9,205 nucleotides of DNA from assembly GCA_964422155.1 (NCBI GenBank), contig CAYQZZ010000074.1, positions 1 to 9,205 of the forward strand, in the 5' to 3' direction. The notes under the pieces were generated by a model. It was not told the origin of the DNA. It worked only from the letters and a program-made list of their open reading frames with translations, and searched no databases. Below, piece after piece: positions 1-7,600 of the stretch (positions are counted from its first letter, which is position 1; each line of letters begins with the position of its first letter). The translations under genes were made by a program, and so were the position numbers. This DNA comes from JBGPRB01 sp964422155 (GTDB taxonomy: Bacteria; Chloroflexota; Dehalococcoidia; Dehalococcoidales; RBG-16-60-22).

Positions 1-750
1 TACCCGGTCGCCAAAGACTGGGAGAACGACCCGCCCGGCTTCAAGAAGTTCTATGAAGACCCGGTCAAGAACCCCCTCCCCACGCCCACAGGCAAGCTGG
101 AGTTCTATTCGGCGAGGTTAGCCCAGCACTTCCCGGATGACAAAGAGAGACCCCCTTCCCCCAAGTGGATTGAGAAGAGCGAGACCCATGACGAAAGAAT
201 TTCCAGCGAAAGGGCCGCCATGTTCCCACTGCTGGCAATATCCAACCATGGCCGCTGGCGCACCCATGCCCAGGGTGATGACATCAGCTGGACGCGTGAA
301 ACACCTACCTGCAAGGTGCTCGGGGCGGATGGATACAAATATGAACCGGCCTGGGTTAATCCGAAAGACGCCGCGAAGCGCGGCATCAAGGACGGCGACA
401 TTGTCAAGGTCTTCAACGAGAGGGGTGTCGTCCTCTGCGGCGCCCGCGTCTGGGAGAGAATCATGCCCGGCGTAGCCTATGTCGACCACGGCGCCCGCCA
501 TGACCCGATAATTCCTAATAAGGTCGACCGCGGCGGCGCCATCAATACTATCGCACCCCTCGGAACTACTTCCAAAAACTGCGTCGGCCAGGCCACCAGC
601 GGTTATCTGGTCGACGTCCAGAAAGTCACCGAGAAAGATTATGAAGAATGGCGGAAGATGGACCCCGAGGCATTCGATGATGCCTTTAAGAGAGAATACG
701 ACCCGGCGGCCGGTCTGCGCTTTAATGCCTGGGTTGAAGGAGGTATGTAA
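1..750 (+). CDS. Molybdopterin (bis-MGD) oxidoreductase catalytic subunit, C-terminal part, transhydroxylase-like (5' truncated)
   Basis: The reading frame is open from the first base and gives 249 residues ending at TAA 748-750; the N-terminal Fe-S/molybdenum part lies outside the window. The visible part is the end of a DMSO-reductase-family subunit. A TPTGKLEFYS segment (about residues 29-38) is the usual lead into the C-terminal molybdopterin-dinucleotide-binding domain. That domain runs from about residue 73 to 205 and includes NHGRWRTH, VNPKDAAKRGIKDGDIVKVF and a late TSGYLVDVQK strand. The VNPKDA..RGI..GDIVK stretch and the partner gene recall pyrogallol-phloroglucinol transhydroxylase (large subunit), which moves hydroxyl groups between phenols without net redox change. 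The immediate downstream Fe-S gene (3-nt gap) supports a two-subunit complex. No membrane-anchor gene follows, so a soluble enzyme is likely. It could instead be an uncharacterised oxidoreductase of the same superfamily: family assignment is firm, substrate is not. Confidence 0.85.
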   Translation, partial: YPVAKDWENDPPGFKKFYEDPVKNPLPTPTGKLEFYSARLAQHFPDDKERPPSPKWIEKSETHDERISSERAAMFPLLAISNHGRWRTHAQGDDISWTRETPTCKVLGADGYKYEPAWVNPKDAAKRGIKDGDIVKVFNERGVVLCGARVWERIMPGVAYVDHGARHDPIIPNKVDRGGAINTIAPLGTTSKNCVGQATSGYLVDVQKVTEKDYEEWRKMDPEAFDDAFKREYDPAAGLRFNAWVEGGM

Positions 751-753
751 GAA

Positions 754-1584
754 ATGAAGGTTTTTGTTATCGATGTCGGAATCTGTAATGGTTGCTACAG
801 CTGCCAGATTGCCTGCAAGGATGAGCATGTCGGCAACGACTGGACTCCCATTGCCAAGCCCCAACCGGATACCGGGCAATTCTGGATGAGGCAGACCGAG
901 CATATCGGGGGAACTGTACCTAAAGTAAAGATGCACTACATCCCGATACCCTGCCAGCACTGCGACGAGGCGCCGTGCATACCGGCCTGCCCTATTGAAA
1001 ATACCATCTATAAGAGGGACGATGGACTGGTTATCATCGACCCGGAGAAATGCACCGGCTGCCAGGCCTGTGTCGATGCCTGCCCTTATAACGCTATCTT
1101 CTTCAACGAAAGCCTTAACATCGCCCAGAAATGCACCGGCTGCGCTCACCTTCTCGATGGCGGCGAGTGGAAAATACCCCGCTGCGCCGATGCCTGCCCT
1201 ACTGAGGCTATCAAGTTCGGGGAAGAGGCCGATTTTAAAGATGAAATTGCTAAAGCCGAGGTGCTCAAGCCTGAGCTCGGCGCCAAGCCGAGGGTTTACT
1301 ACCTGAATATCCCCAAGAAGTTCATCGCCGGCACCGTCTATGACCCGTTGGAAAAAGAGGTCGTCATCGGCGCTACCTGCACCCTCACCGGCCCGAAGGC
1401 CAGCAAGAAAGCCACGACCACCACCGATGGCTTCGGCGACTTCTGGTTCCAGGGGCTGGCCGATGGCCTTTATTCCCTGAAGATAGACGCTAAGGGCTTC
1501 GCCACCAAGACATTCGATAAAATCAGTACGGAAAAAGACGTTAACCTGGGAGATATACCTCTCGCCAGGGCGGCTAAAAAATAA
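754..1584 (+). CDS. Iron-sulfur electron-transfer subunit with C-terminal Cna-B/transthyretin-like domain
   Basis: This 276-aa protein starts at ATG 754 behind a strong ribosome-binding site (AAGGAGGT, 737-744) lying inside the end of the preceding gene, which indicates translational coupling. Sixteen cysteines form four ferredoxin-type quartets: C11/C14/C17/C21, C67/C70/C75/C79, C100/C103/C106/C110 and C127/C130/C144/C148. This is the arrangement of DmsB/NrfC-type subunits that wire a molybdenum subunit to electron carriers. From about residue 187 to the end the sequence becomes a beta-rich domain (AGTVYDP, TTTDGFGDFWFQGL, GLYSLKIDAKGF), typical of Cna-B/carboxypeptidase-regulatory-like folds. 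A ferredoxin part plus a C-terminal beta-barrel, and a length near 275, match the small subunit of pyrogallol-phloroglucinol transhydroxylase. That enzyme is described with three [4Fe-4S] clusters, whereas the cysteine count here would allow four. There is no Tat or Sec signal, so it is cytoplasmic unless exported with its partner. Confidence 0.9.
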   Translation: MKVFVIDVGICNGCYSCQIACKDEHVGNDWTPIAKPQPDTGQFWMRQTEHIGGTVPKVKMHYIPIPCQHCDEAPCIPACPIENTIYKRDDGLVIIDPEKCTGCQACVDACPYNAIFFNESLNIAQKCTGCAHLLDGGEWKIPRCADACPTEAIKFGEEADFKDEIAKAEVLKPELGAKPRVYYLNIPKKFIAGTVYDPLEKEVVIGATCTLTGPKASKKATTTTDGFGDFWFQGLADGLYSLKIDAKGFATKTFDKISTEKDVNLGDIPLARAAKK

Positions 1585-1610
1585 CAGATAGTAATAAATA
1601 AAAAGAATAA

Positions 1611-1646
1611 AGAGGGGGTTCCGGATTAGGACCCCCTCTCTGTTTT
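1611..1646 (+). terminator. Intrinsic terminator after the molybdoenzyme pair
   Basis: A 9-bp G/C-rich stem is formed by AGAGGGGGT (1611-1619) and ACCCCCTCT (1631-1639). It extends by CC/GG past a single-base bulge and closes over a short AT-rich loop. TGTTTT (1641-1646) follows. It lies 27 nt after the stop codon of the Fe-S gene. The T tract is short, so termination may be incomplete. Confidence 0.75.
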
Positions 1647-1691
1647 AGGGGATTAATATCCCTCTCCGTGAAGCTATCAGAAAACAGTTAT

Positions 1692-1776
1692 TTGTCATTC
1701 TGAGCGTAGCGAAGAATCCGTGTTTTACATTTGGTGAAACGGATTCTTCAGTCGCTTCGCTCCTTCAGAATGACAA
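1692..1776. repeat. MITE-like interspersed inverted repeat
   Basis: The outer ends TTGTCATTCTGA (1692-1703) and TCAGAATGACAA (1765-1776) are perfect inverted copies. The inner ends GAAGAATCCG (1711-1720) and CGGATTCTTC (1740-1749) are also perfect inverted copies. The arms differ in length: 7 nt (GCGTAGC) separate the blocks on the left and 15 nt on the right. The two inner blocks enclose a 19-nt loop. There is no open reading frame inside. The TGTCATTCTGAGCG...GAAGAATC type of sequence is, from memory, a repeat seen many times in some bacterial genomes; copy number cannot be judged from one window. It sits between a terminator and a promoter, where insertion would do no harm. Confidence 0.75.
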
Positions 1777-1836
1777 TTTTCGGACAGTCTGAGGGGGTGA
1801 GGTACAGTAAAATTTCATCGAACTTAAAAATAATTA

Positions 1837-1866
1837 TTGGCATACCTCAATAACAAAAGTTATGAT
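1837..1866 (+). promoter_or_regulatory. Sigma70-type promoter for the reductase-rhodanese gene
   Basis: TTGGCA (1837-1842, five of six matches to TTGACA) is followed after 18 nt by TATGAT (1861-1866, five of six matches to TATAAT) in an AT-rich stretch. Transcription would start near 1873, leaving a leader of about 55 nt before ATG 1930. It is the best promoter match in this gap. Confidence 0.55.
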
Positions 1867-1929
1867 ATTATACAGATACGCCAGTATTCAATAATACTTA
1901 TTTTAACCTGAAATTCTGGAGGCATAGTT

Positions 1930-3663
1930 ATGACAAAGCAGAATAATATCGTTATCATCGGCGGCACGGCCTGCGGGCCTAAAGCCGCTGCCAGGGCGCG
2001 GCGCTTAGACCAATCGGCAAAGATAACCATTATCGAACAGAAAGATAACCTATCCACGGCAACCTGCGGCCTGCCCTACTATATTTCAGGCGTAATCCCG
2101 GGCGAAGGAGAATTGGTCGCCCGCCAGACCGACTATTTCCGCAACGTCATGGACATGGAAGTATTCACAGGCACCAAAGCATTGTCTATCGACCGCCAGG
2201 CACATAATGTGGAAATAGTCAAACTGAAAACAGAACGGCGCTCAACGATAGAATACGACAAGCTCGTAATTGCCACGGGCAGCCTGCCTTCGATACCCAA
2301 CTGGGAAGGGTTCACCCTGAAGGGGACAGAGGGAGTTCCCCCTGAAGAGAAAAACCTCGAAGGTATCTTCACGCTGTCAAATATCCCCGATGCCAGCGCC
2401 ATCCGCAGCTATGTCTCGAATCTGAAAAACAGGGATGTGGTTATTGTCGGTGCCGGTCTCATCGGACTGGAAATGGCCGAAGCATTTGTTACTCTGGGCC
2501 TGAAAGTCACCGTCCTCGAAGCTCTGGGCTGGTGCCTGCCGGCCCTGCTCGATTCTGAAATCGCCGCCCATATCGAGACACACCTGCGGGCAAAAGGCGT
2601 TAAAGCCATTTTCGGGCAGCGCGTCACCGGCTTCCGGGGCAATAAAGATGGACACATACGTAAAGTCGTGGTGGGAAACACTGAGCTTGATGCCAGCCTG
2701 GTGCTGCTGTCCCTGGGCGTCAGGCCGGATGTCAGCCTGGCAAAAGATGCCGGGCTTACCATCGGGACCACCGGCGGTCTTTCCGTCAACCAGTACCTTC
2801 AAACCAGCGACCCGGATATCTATGCTGGCGGCGACTGCGTAGAAGTGGTCAACCTCATAACACAGAAGAAAACCCTGGTCCCCATGGGGTCCACCGCCAA
2901 CAAACACGGTCGCATCATCGGGACTAACGTGACCGGCGGTAACGATATTTTCCCCGGCGTCCTGGGTACGGCTATCGCCAAGGTCTTCGACTACAATGTG
3001 GGGAGAGTCGGCCTCAGCGAATCGCAGGTAAAGGAAGCCGGCTATGATACGGCCATGTCTCTCGTCCCCTCCTTCGACCATGCTACCTATTACCCGGGCG
3101 CCAGAGATATCCTGGTAAAACTGGTGGCGGATAAGTCCAGCGGTAAATTGCTGGGCGGACAGGTGGTCGGAACGGGCGACGCCGCCAAGCGAATCGACGT
3201 GCTGGCCGCTGCCCTGACCTTCGGCGCCACCATCGATGACCTGGCTAACCTCGACCTGTCTTATGCGCCACCGTACAATAGCGCCATGGACCCGCTGCAC
3301 AACGCCGCTAACGTTATTCGCAACAAGCAGGCGGGTTATGCCCGGTCGCTGACACCGCAGGAGGTCAGGAATAAACTCGAAAACGAAGAACGCTTTGTCC
3401 TGCTGGACGTCCGCTCACCGGGCGAATGGAGAGCCCAGCGCATCGAAGCCGAACAGGTAAAATTGCTCCCCTTACCGGAGCTGCGTAAAAGAATCGGCGA
3501 GCTTTCCAAAGAAGATGAAATAGTCGTCTTCTGCCGCACCAGCATACGCGCCTATCAGGCACAAAGGATTCTCGATGGCGCCGGTTTCAAAAAAGTCAGG
3601 TTCATGGACGGCAGCCTGGCTGCCTGGCCCTATGAAACGAGCGTCAAACCTCCGGCTGAGTAA
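1930..3663 (+). CDS. FAD-dependent CoA-disulfide/persulfide reductase with C-terminal rhodanese domain
   Basis: This 577-aa fusion starts at ATG 1930, 7 nt after GGAGG (1918-1922). The N-terminal FAD-binding motif is GGTACG (residues 11-16). C46 in STATCGLPYY is at the position of the redox cysteine of CoA-disulfide reductases, the single-cysteine class that forms a mixed disulfide with CoA. An NAD(P)H-binding GAGLIG lies at 174-179, the second FAD contact AGGD at 299-302, and a dimerisation domain containing SYAPPY (444-449) follows. From about residue 477 there is a rhodanese domain with active-site loop CRTSIR, catalytic C535. Family knowledge: such fusions (CoADR-RHD, NADH-dependent persulfide reductase) reduce CoA-persulfide, polysulfide or CoA disulfide in the cytoplasm using NAD(P)H. 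The usual rhodanese GHIPGA segment reads QRIEAEQ here. The precise substrate is an inference. It has its own promoter and no close partner gene. Confidence 0.9.
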   Translation: MTKQNNIVIIGGTACGPKAAARARRLDQSAKITIIEQKDNLSTATCGLPYYISGVIPGEGELVARQTDYFRNVMDMEVFTGTKALSIDRQAHNVEIVKLKTERRSTIEYDKLVIATGSLPSIPNWEGFTLKGTEGVPPEEKNLEGIFTLSNIPDASAIRSYVSNLKNRDVVIVGAGLIGLEMAEAFVTLGLKVTVLEALGWCLPALLDSEIAAHIETHLRAKGVKAIFGQRVTGFRGNKDGHIRKVVVGNTELDASLVLLSLGVRPDVSLAKDAGLTIGTTGGLSVNQYLQTSDPDIYAGGDCVEVVNLITQKKTLVPMGSTANKHGRIIGTNVTGGNDIFPGVLGTAIAKVFDYNVGRVGLSESQVKEAGYDTAMSLVPSFDHATYYPGARDILVKLVADKSSGKLLGGQVVGTGDAAKRIDVLAAALTFGATIDDLANLDLSYAPPYNSAMDPLHNAANVIRNKQAGYARSLTPQEVRNKLENEERFVLLDVRSPGEWRAQRIEAEQVKLLPLPELRKRIGELSKEDEIVVFCRTSIRAYQAQRILDGAGFKKVRFMDGSLAAWPYETSVKPPAE

Positions 3664-3714
3664 ACCGATTATCTACGGTATAAATCTCCCGACCGAGCAA
3701 TTTCGCCTGCATAA

Positions 3715-3744
3715 TTGGACTGTAAGGTCTTTCTGTAATACAAT
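3715..3744 (+). promoter_or_regulatory. Possible promoter for the class II aldolase gene
   Basis: TACAAT (3739-3744) matches the -10 consensus at five of six positions. Eighteen nt upstream, TTGGAC (3715-3720) is only a poor -35 (TTG conserved). The leader to ATG 3821 would be about 70 nt. The 157-nt gap after the reductase gene shows no convincing terminator, so read-through from upstream is also possible. Confidence 0.35.
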
Positions 3745-3820
3745 CTAACAATACTGAGCGGGCATATGGGAGGAAGCACCTTACCTGCTGAAGACACTCA
3801 CACAAGGCAAGGGAAACCGG

Positions 3821-4492
3821 ATGAGTCAGTGGCGGGAAGCTAAAAAAACAGTCCTCGAAGCCGCCCGGAATATGCTGGAAAAAGGACTGGTCGTCGGCAC
3901 TGCCGGGAATATAAGCCTGCGACTGCCGCCCGAAGGTGAACGGCAGCTGCTGGCCATTACCCCCAGCTCCCGGCACTACGACTTACTGGACGTTGATGAC
4001 ATCCAGATATTAGACTTCGATGCACAAAAGGTAGAAGGCAATCTGCGCCCCTCGATGGAGACACCACTGCACATCGGAATCTACCAGGCGAGAAAAAACG
4101 TCAATGCTGTAATTCATACTCATTCGGTCTTTGCCAGTGCCGTCTCCGTGGCCGGTCTGGATATCCCCCCTATCCTGGACGACCAGGTTGCCTTCCTCGG
4201 CGGCGAGATAAAGTTAGCCAGGCATGCCCTCAGCGGCAGCCGGGAACAGGTGGCTAATGTCCTAGCTGCCCTCGAAGACAGGAGTGCTGTATTACTGCCG
4301 AATCATGGGGCGGTAGGCACCGGCCTTACCATGCGTGATGCTTTTACTGCCTGTGAGCTTATCGAAAAGACCGCCAAAATTTACTTGATAGCCCTGTCCA
4401 CGGGCAAGCTTAACCAGCTTCCGATAGAATTCATCGAAGCCGAAAAAGCGTTCTATGACAGGCTCCAAAATAAAGGCGAACAAAAGTCTTAG
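3821..4492 (+). CDS. Class II aldolase/adducin-family protein (fuculose-phosphate aldolase-like)
   Basis: The 223-aa product is close in length to FucA (215 aa). Family landmarks are in order: GTAGNIS (26-32), which contributes to the phosphate site; ITPSS (46-50); PSMETPLH with E80 at the place of the catalytic glutamate; HTH (H99 and H101), two zinc ligands; and NHG with H162, the third zinc ligand. These enzymes act on phosphorylated sugars through a metal-stabilised enediolate. Candidates are L-fuculose-1-phosphate aldolase, ribulose-5-phosphate 4-epimerase or methylthioribulose-1-phosphate dehydratase. No sugar kinase, isomerase or MtnA partner is in the window, so the substrate is left open. 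The start at ATG 3821 has a modest ribosome-binding site, AAGGG (3809-3813), 7 nt upstream. The protein is cytoplasmic, without signal or membrane segment. Confidence 0.85.
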   Translation: MSQWREAKKTVLEAARNMLEKGLVVGTAGNISLRLPPEGERQLLAITPSSRHYDLLDVDDIQILDFDAQKVEGNLRPSMETPLHIGIYQARKNVNAVIHTHSVFASAVSVAGLDIPPILDDQVAFLGGEIKLARHALSGSREQVANVLAALEDRSAVLLPNHGAVGTGLTMRDAFTACELIEKTAKIYLIALSTGKLNQLPIEFIEAEKAFYDRLQNKGEQKS

Positions 4493-4546
4493 TAAAGCTA
4501 TACATTAGGGATGCTTGACCGGCTATGTAATATAGAGTCTGGGTAA

Positions 4547-4596
4547 AAGAGTACTATTCGGGATTACTCTTACAGGAAATGAGCAAAATTACTCTT
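4547..4596. promoter_or_regulatory. Three-copy TTACTCTT box array (putative operator)
   Basis: ATTACTCTT occurs at 4563-4571 and again, identical, at 4588-4596, with starts 25 bp apart. An inverted copy, AAGAGTA, at 4547-4553 pairs with TACTCTT (4565-4571) as a 7-bp inverted repeat around an 11-nt spacer. The last copy runs into the TTGACA -35 box of the next promoter, so a protein bound there would compete with RNA polymerase. The regulatory role is inference; the repeats are seen directly. Confidence 0.45.
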
Positions 4597-4625
4597 GACA
4601 GAACCATGAGAGAATATCATATTAT
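4595..4625 (+). promoter_or_regulatory. Promoter for the large surface protein gene
   Basis: A perfect TTGACA (4595-4600) is followed after 19 nt by TATTAT (4620-4625, five of six). The spacer is longer than the usual 17. Transcription would begin near 4632, only about six bases before ATG 4638. This fits the lack of a clear ribosome-binding site in front of that start and suggests a nearly leaderless mRNA. Confidence 0.5.
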
Positions 4626-4637
4626 AACCTCAGGCTT

Positions 4638-7600
4638 ATGAAACAGAAAATGGCGAAAATACTCAGCCTGGTTACAGGTATATTGATTGTTGCCAGCCTG
4701 TTTTCATGGCCTGAACCGGTATCCGCCGGCCTGGCTTCATGGTCAGCCGAGACTATCCCTTCGAGAACTGATAATATCCTCGGTCCTCCTGGAATCGATA
4801 TCCGCGACTTCGCCGTGGCCGGTGATACTAAAACCATCTATGCCGTCCCGGGTGATAGCATCTCGGACAACGTTGTCTTTAAGTCATCTGATGCCGGTGC
4901 TACCTGGACAGCGCTACCCGTATCTATTAAGGCCGACTTTGTAGCAGTGGCCCCGGACGACAGCACTTTCGTAGCCGTGGCTAACAACAGCACCCCAACG
5001 GTTTATGTCACCCTTAACGGCGGTTTGATCTGGTATGACCTGGGCACTCCCCAGGAAACGAATCCTGCGGTCGCTATCTATGACATTGCCATATCAGCAA
5101 CCAGAGAAGGGAAACATTACATCGCTGCCGCCGGCAAAGACACGGGAGGCGCTAACCTGTGGTACTACAGTATCATCGGTACGGCTGCCCCGACCTGGCA
5201 GGAAACCAGGACGCTCACTGGATTCGCCACCGGCAATGAGACAGCGGCGGTGGCATTTTCTCCCAGCTTTGCTTCCGATGCCACTCTTGTCGTCATCAGC
5301 GATAAAGTCAATGACAGCGTCCAGCTCCAGATGCTGGATATCAGTTCCGGAAAGTGGAACAACGATGCCGGTTTCATCAATTTCCCGCGCCCCGTGGTCA
5401 CCGATAGCGGTATCAGCCGGCTTACCTCAGCCTCATTGTCGTTAGCTCCAACTTATCTGGCTTCGGACGATGACACCCGCAGAGTATATATCGGCCTGAC
5501 CGTCGATGGCAACGCCTCGGCTATTGCCACCAGCGGCATATACCGATTCGTGGATACTACCATAACAACCCTATACACAAATATTAAAATCCACAGTATC
5601 GCCTATAACGGCTCATATCTGGTTGCCGGCGCCTATGATACCACTAACGTTTATCGCACTACCAACCCGACATCGACAACTCCAACCTTTTATACATCCA
5701 CCACCACCAAGGGCCCGGGCGGGGAGAATAAAGTAAAAGTTGCATGGATAGGTACTAAAGTGGCGGCTGGAACCTCGGGCAATGAGAGCGCCTTCGCTAT
5801 CTCTGGAGACACCGGAACAACATTCAATGACATCAGTCTGGTTAGCACCAATATCACCAACGCCAGAGATGTCGCCGTCTCGGCAGACGGTAGTAAAGTC
5901 TATTTTGTCACTGACGACGGCAGTGACCTCAGTCTGTGGTACAAGTCAACTACCTGGCAAAGGGTATTCAGCCAGAGAGGTACTTCCGACTACATCGTCC
6001 GCATCGAACCACAGAGCGCTAGTAGTATATATTTAGCAAAAAAAGGCACTACCACTATCTATTATAATAGTAGCAGCGGTGCCACCCAATGGCTTGCCCG
6101 CTTCTGCAATATTAGTATCCAGGACCTGGCTGTGGAAAGCACCACTGCGGTCTACGCCCTCAGTAATACCGGCTCTATATCCAAAACGGTCAACGCTGGC
6201 GTTTACTGGGCTTCAGCGACTGCAACAACGCTCGGAACCGGTGCTACCATAGTCAGTGTCAGCACCGATACGCTGCTGGCAACCAGCCAATACGGCTATG
6301 TCGCCTATTCTACCGACGGCAATTTATCATGGACACTGATTAACCAGTTTGTCGAGAGCGGGGCCGTTAATGTCCAGGTTATCGCCGATGAATACTTTGC
6401 CTCTAACAAGATTATTTACGCCGCAAGTGACACAGCAGGACAAAATATCAAGAAATGGCAGATAGGCACCAGCACCAGCTGGGTAGATATTTTCAACGGC
6501 ACTATCAGTGGCGGTGTGTACGGTCTTGCTGCTAACAGCAATACGCTCTATGTCCTCGAATACAACGCCAGTTCCGGCCAGAGTACTATATGGCGGCTTT
6601 TCTCACCGACGACCGCCACCGCCACGTCAGAAAGTTGGACCTATAGTCCTACCACAACCACGACTGATATAAATGATACAACTGTGCGACTTAATGCTAC
6701 CCCACGGGCATTGAAAGTAAGCTCGGGCAAGCTATGGGCAGTCAAGACCAACAGCACCAACAAGCTTTACAGCTTCACGGATATTGCTATAGAACTGGAA
6801 ATAATACCGATAAAGCCGGAATCAGGTTTTACCGACCATGTAAACGCTATAAGTGGAGTTGCTTTTGATGTACCTTTCAGCTGGGCGCGTCCCTCAATAG
6901 CCACCGAATACGAACTACGAATCTCCGAGGACGAGGACTTTATTTCTCTGGTGGCTTCGATAATCGTGGCTTCGGAAGAACCGAATATTCTCGTTATGGC
7001 TGGCCCGCACCAGACAGGTAACAACAGTGTTGATTTTATACCCGGGTTAACTTATTACTGGAAGATACGGACAACCAGGCCGCTTTACAGCCTGTATTCC
7101 AAGGCACGATACTTTTCTGTAGAGCCGGTAGTGGCTTCAGTTCTCCAGTTACTGGTGCCAGCCAACGGCGGTACTGATATAAGTAAAAAACCATCATTCT
7201 CCTGGACTCCCATAGCCGGCGCTACCGAATATCAATTTATTTTAAGCACCAACTGGACCATGGCGCGACCGATAATTGACGAGAAAGTCGATAAAGCCGG
7301 CTTCAAGCTATCCAAAGAGCTGGACTACGGTAAAACCTACTTCTGGATAGTCAGGGCTACCCAACCTATTTTGAGTAGCTGGTCTACACTGGCTAACTTT
7401 ACCGTTGAAGACAAACCCACCGGGCCGGTCCCCCCCGTGATTGTTGTCCAGGAGGCTCCGACCGTAACAATTAATATACCAGCCCCACCGCCGCAAAACG
7501 ATATTACTATAGCACCACCTCCAGAAACCCCACCACCGGTCGTCCCCGATTACCTCATTACCGTTATTGTTATTATGGGCGTCCTGCTCTTAATCGTAAT

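Noticed and set aside
118..1149. Long open frame of 343 codons on the minus strand
   Set aside because: It lies opposite the molybdoenzyme and Fe-S genes, whose frames show clear family motifs; its product shows no recognisable domain and it arises from the GC-rich codon pattern of the true strand.
1649..1662. Short inverted repeat GGGAT/ATCCC after the terminator
   Set aside because: Only 5 bp with a 4-nt AT loop and no T tract; too weak to call separately from the neighbouring terminator.
2377..3300. Open frame of 307 codons on the minus strand
   Set aside because: It is antisense to the reductase-rhodanese gene, with low-complexity His/Gln/Gly-rich product and no ribosome-binding site; a shadow frame.
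3766..3843. 25-codon upstream open frame overlapping the start of the aldolase gene
   Set aside because: It lacks a ribosome-binding site and is out of frame with the aldolase; composition gives no support for a leader peptide.
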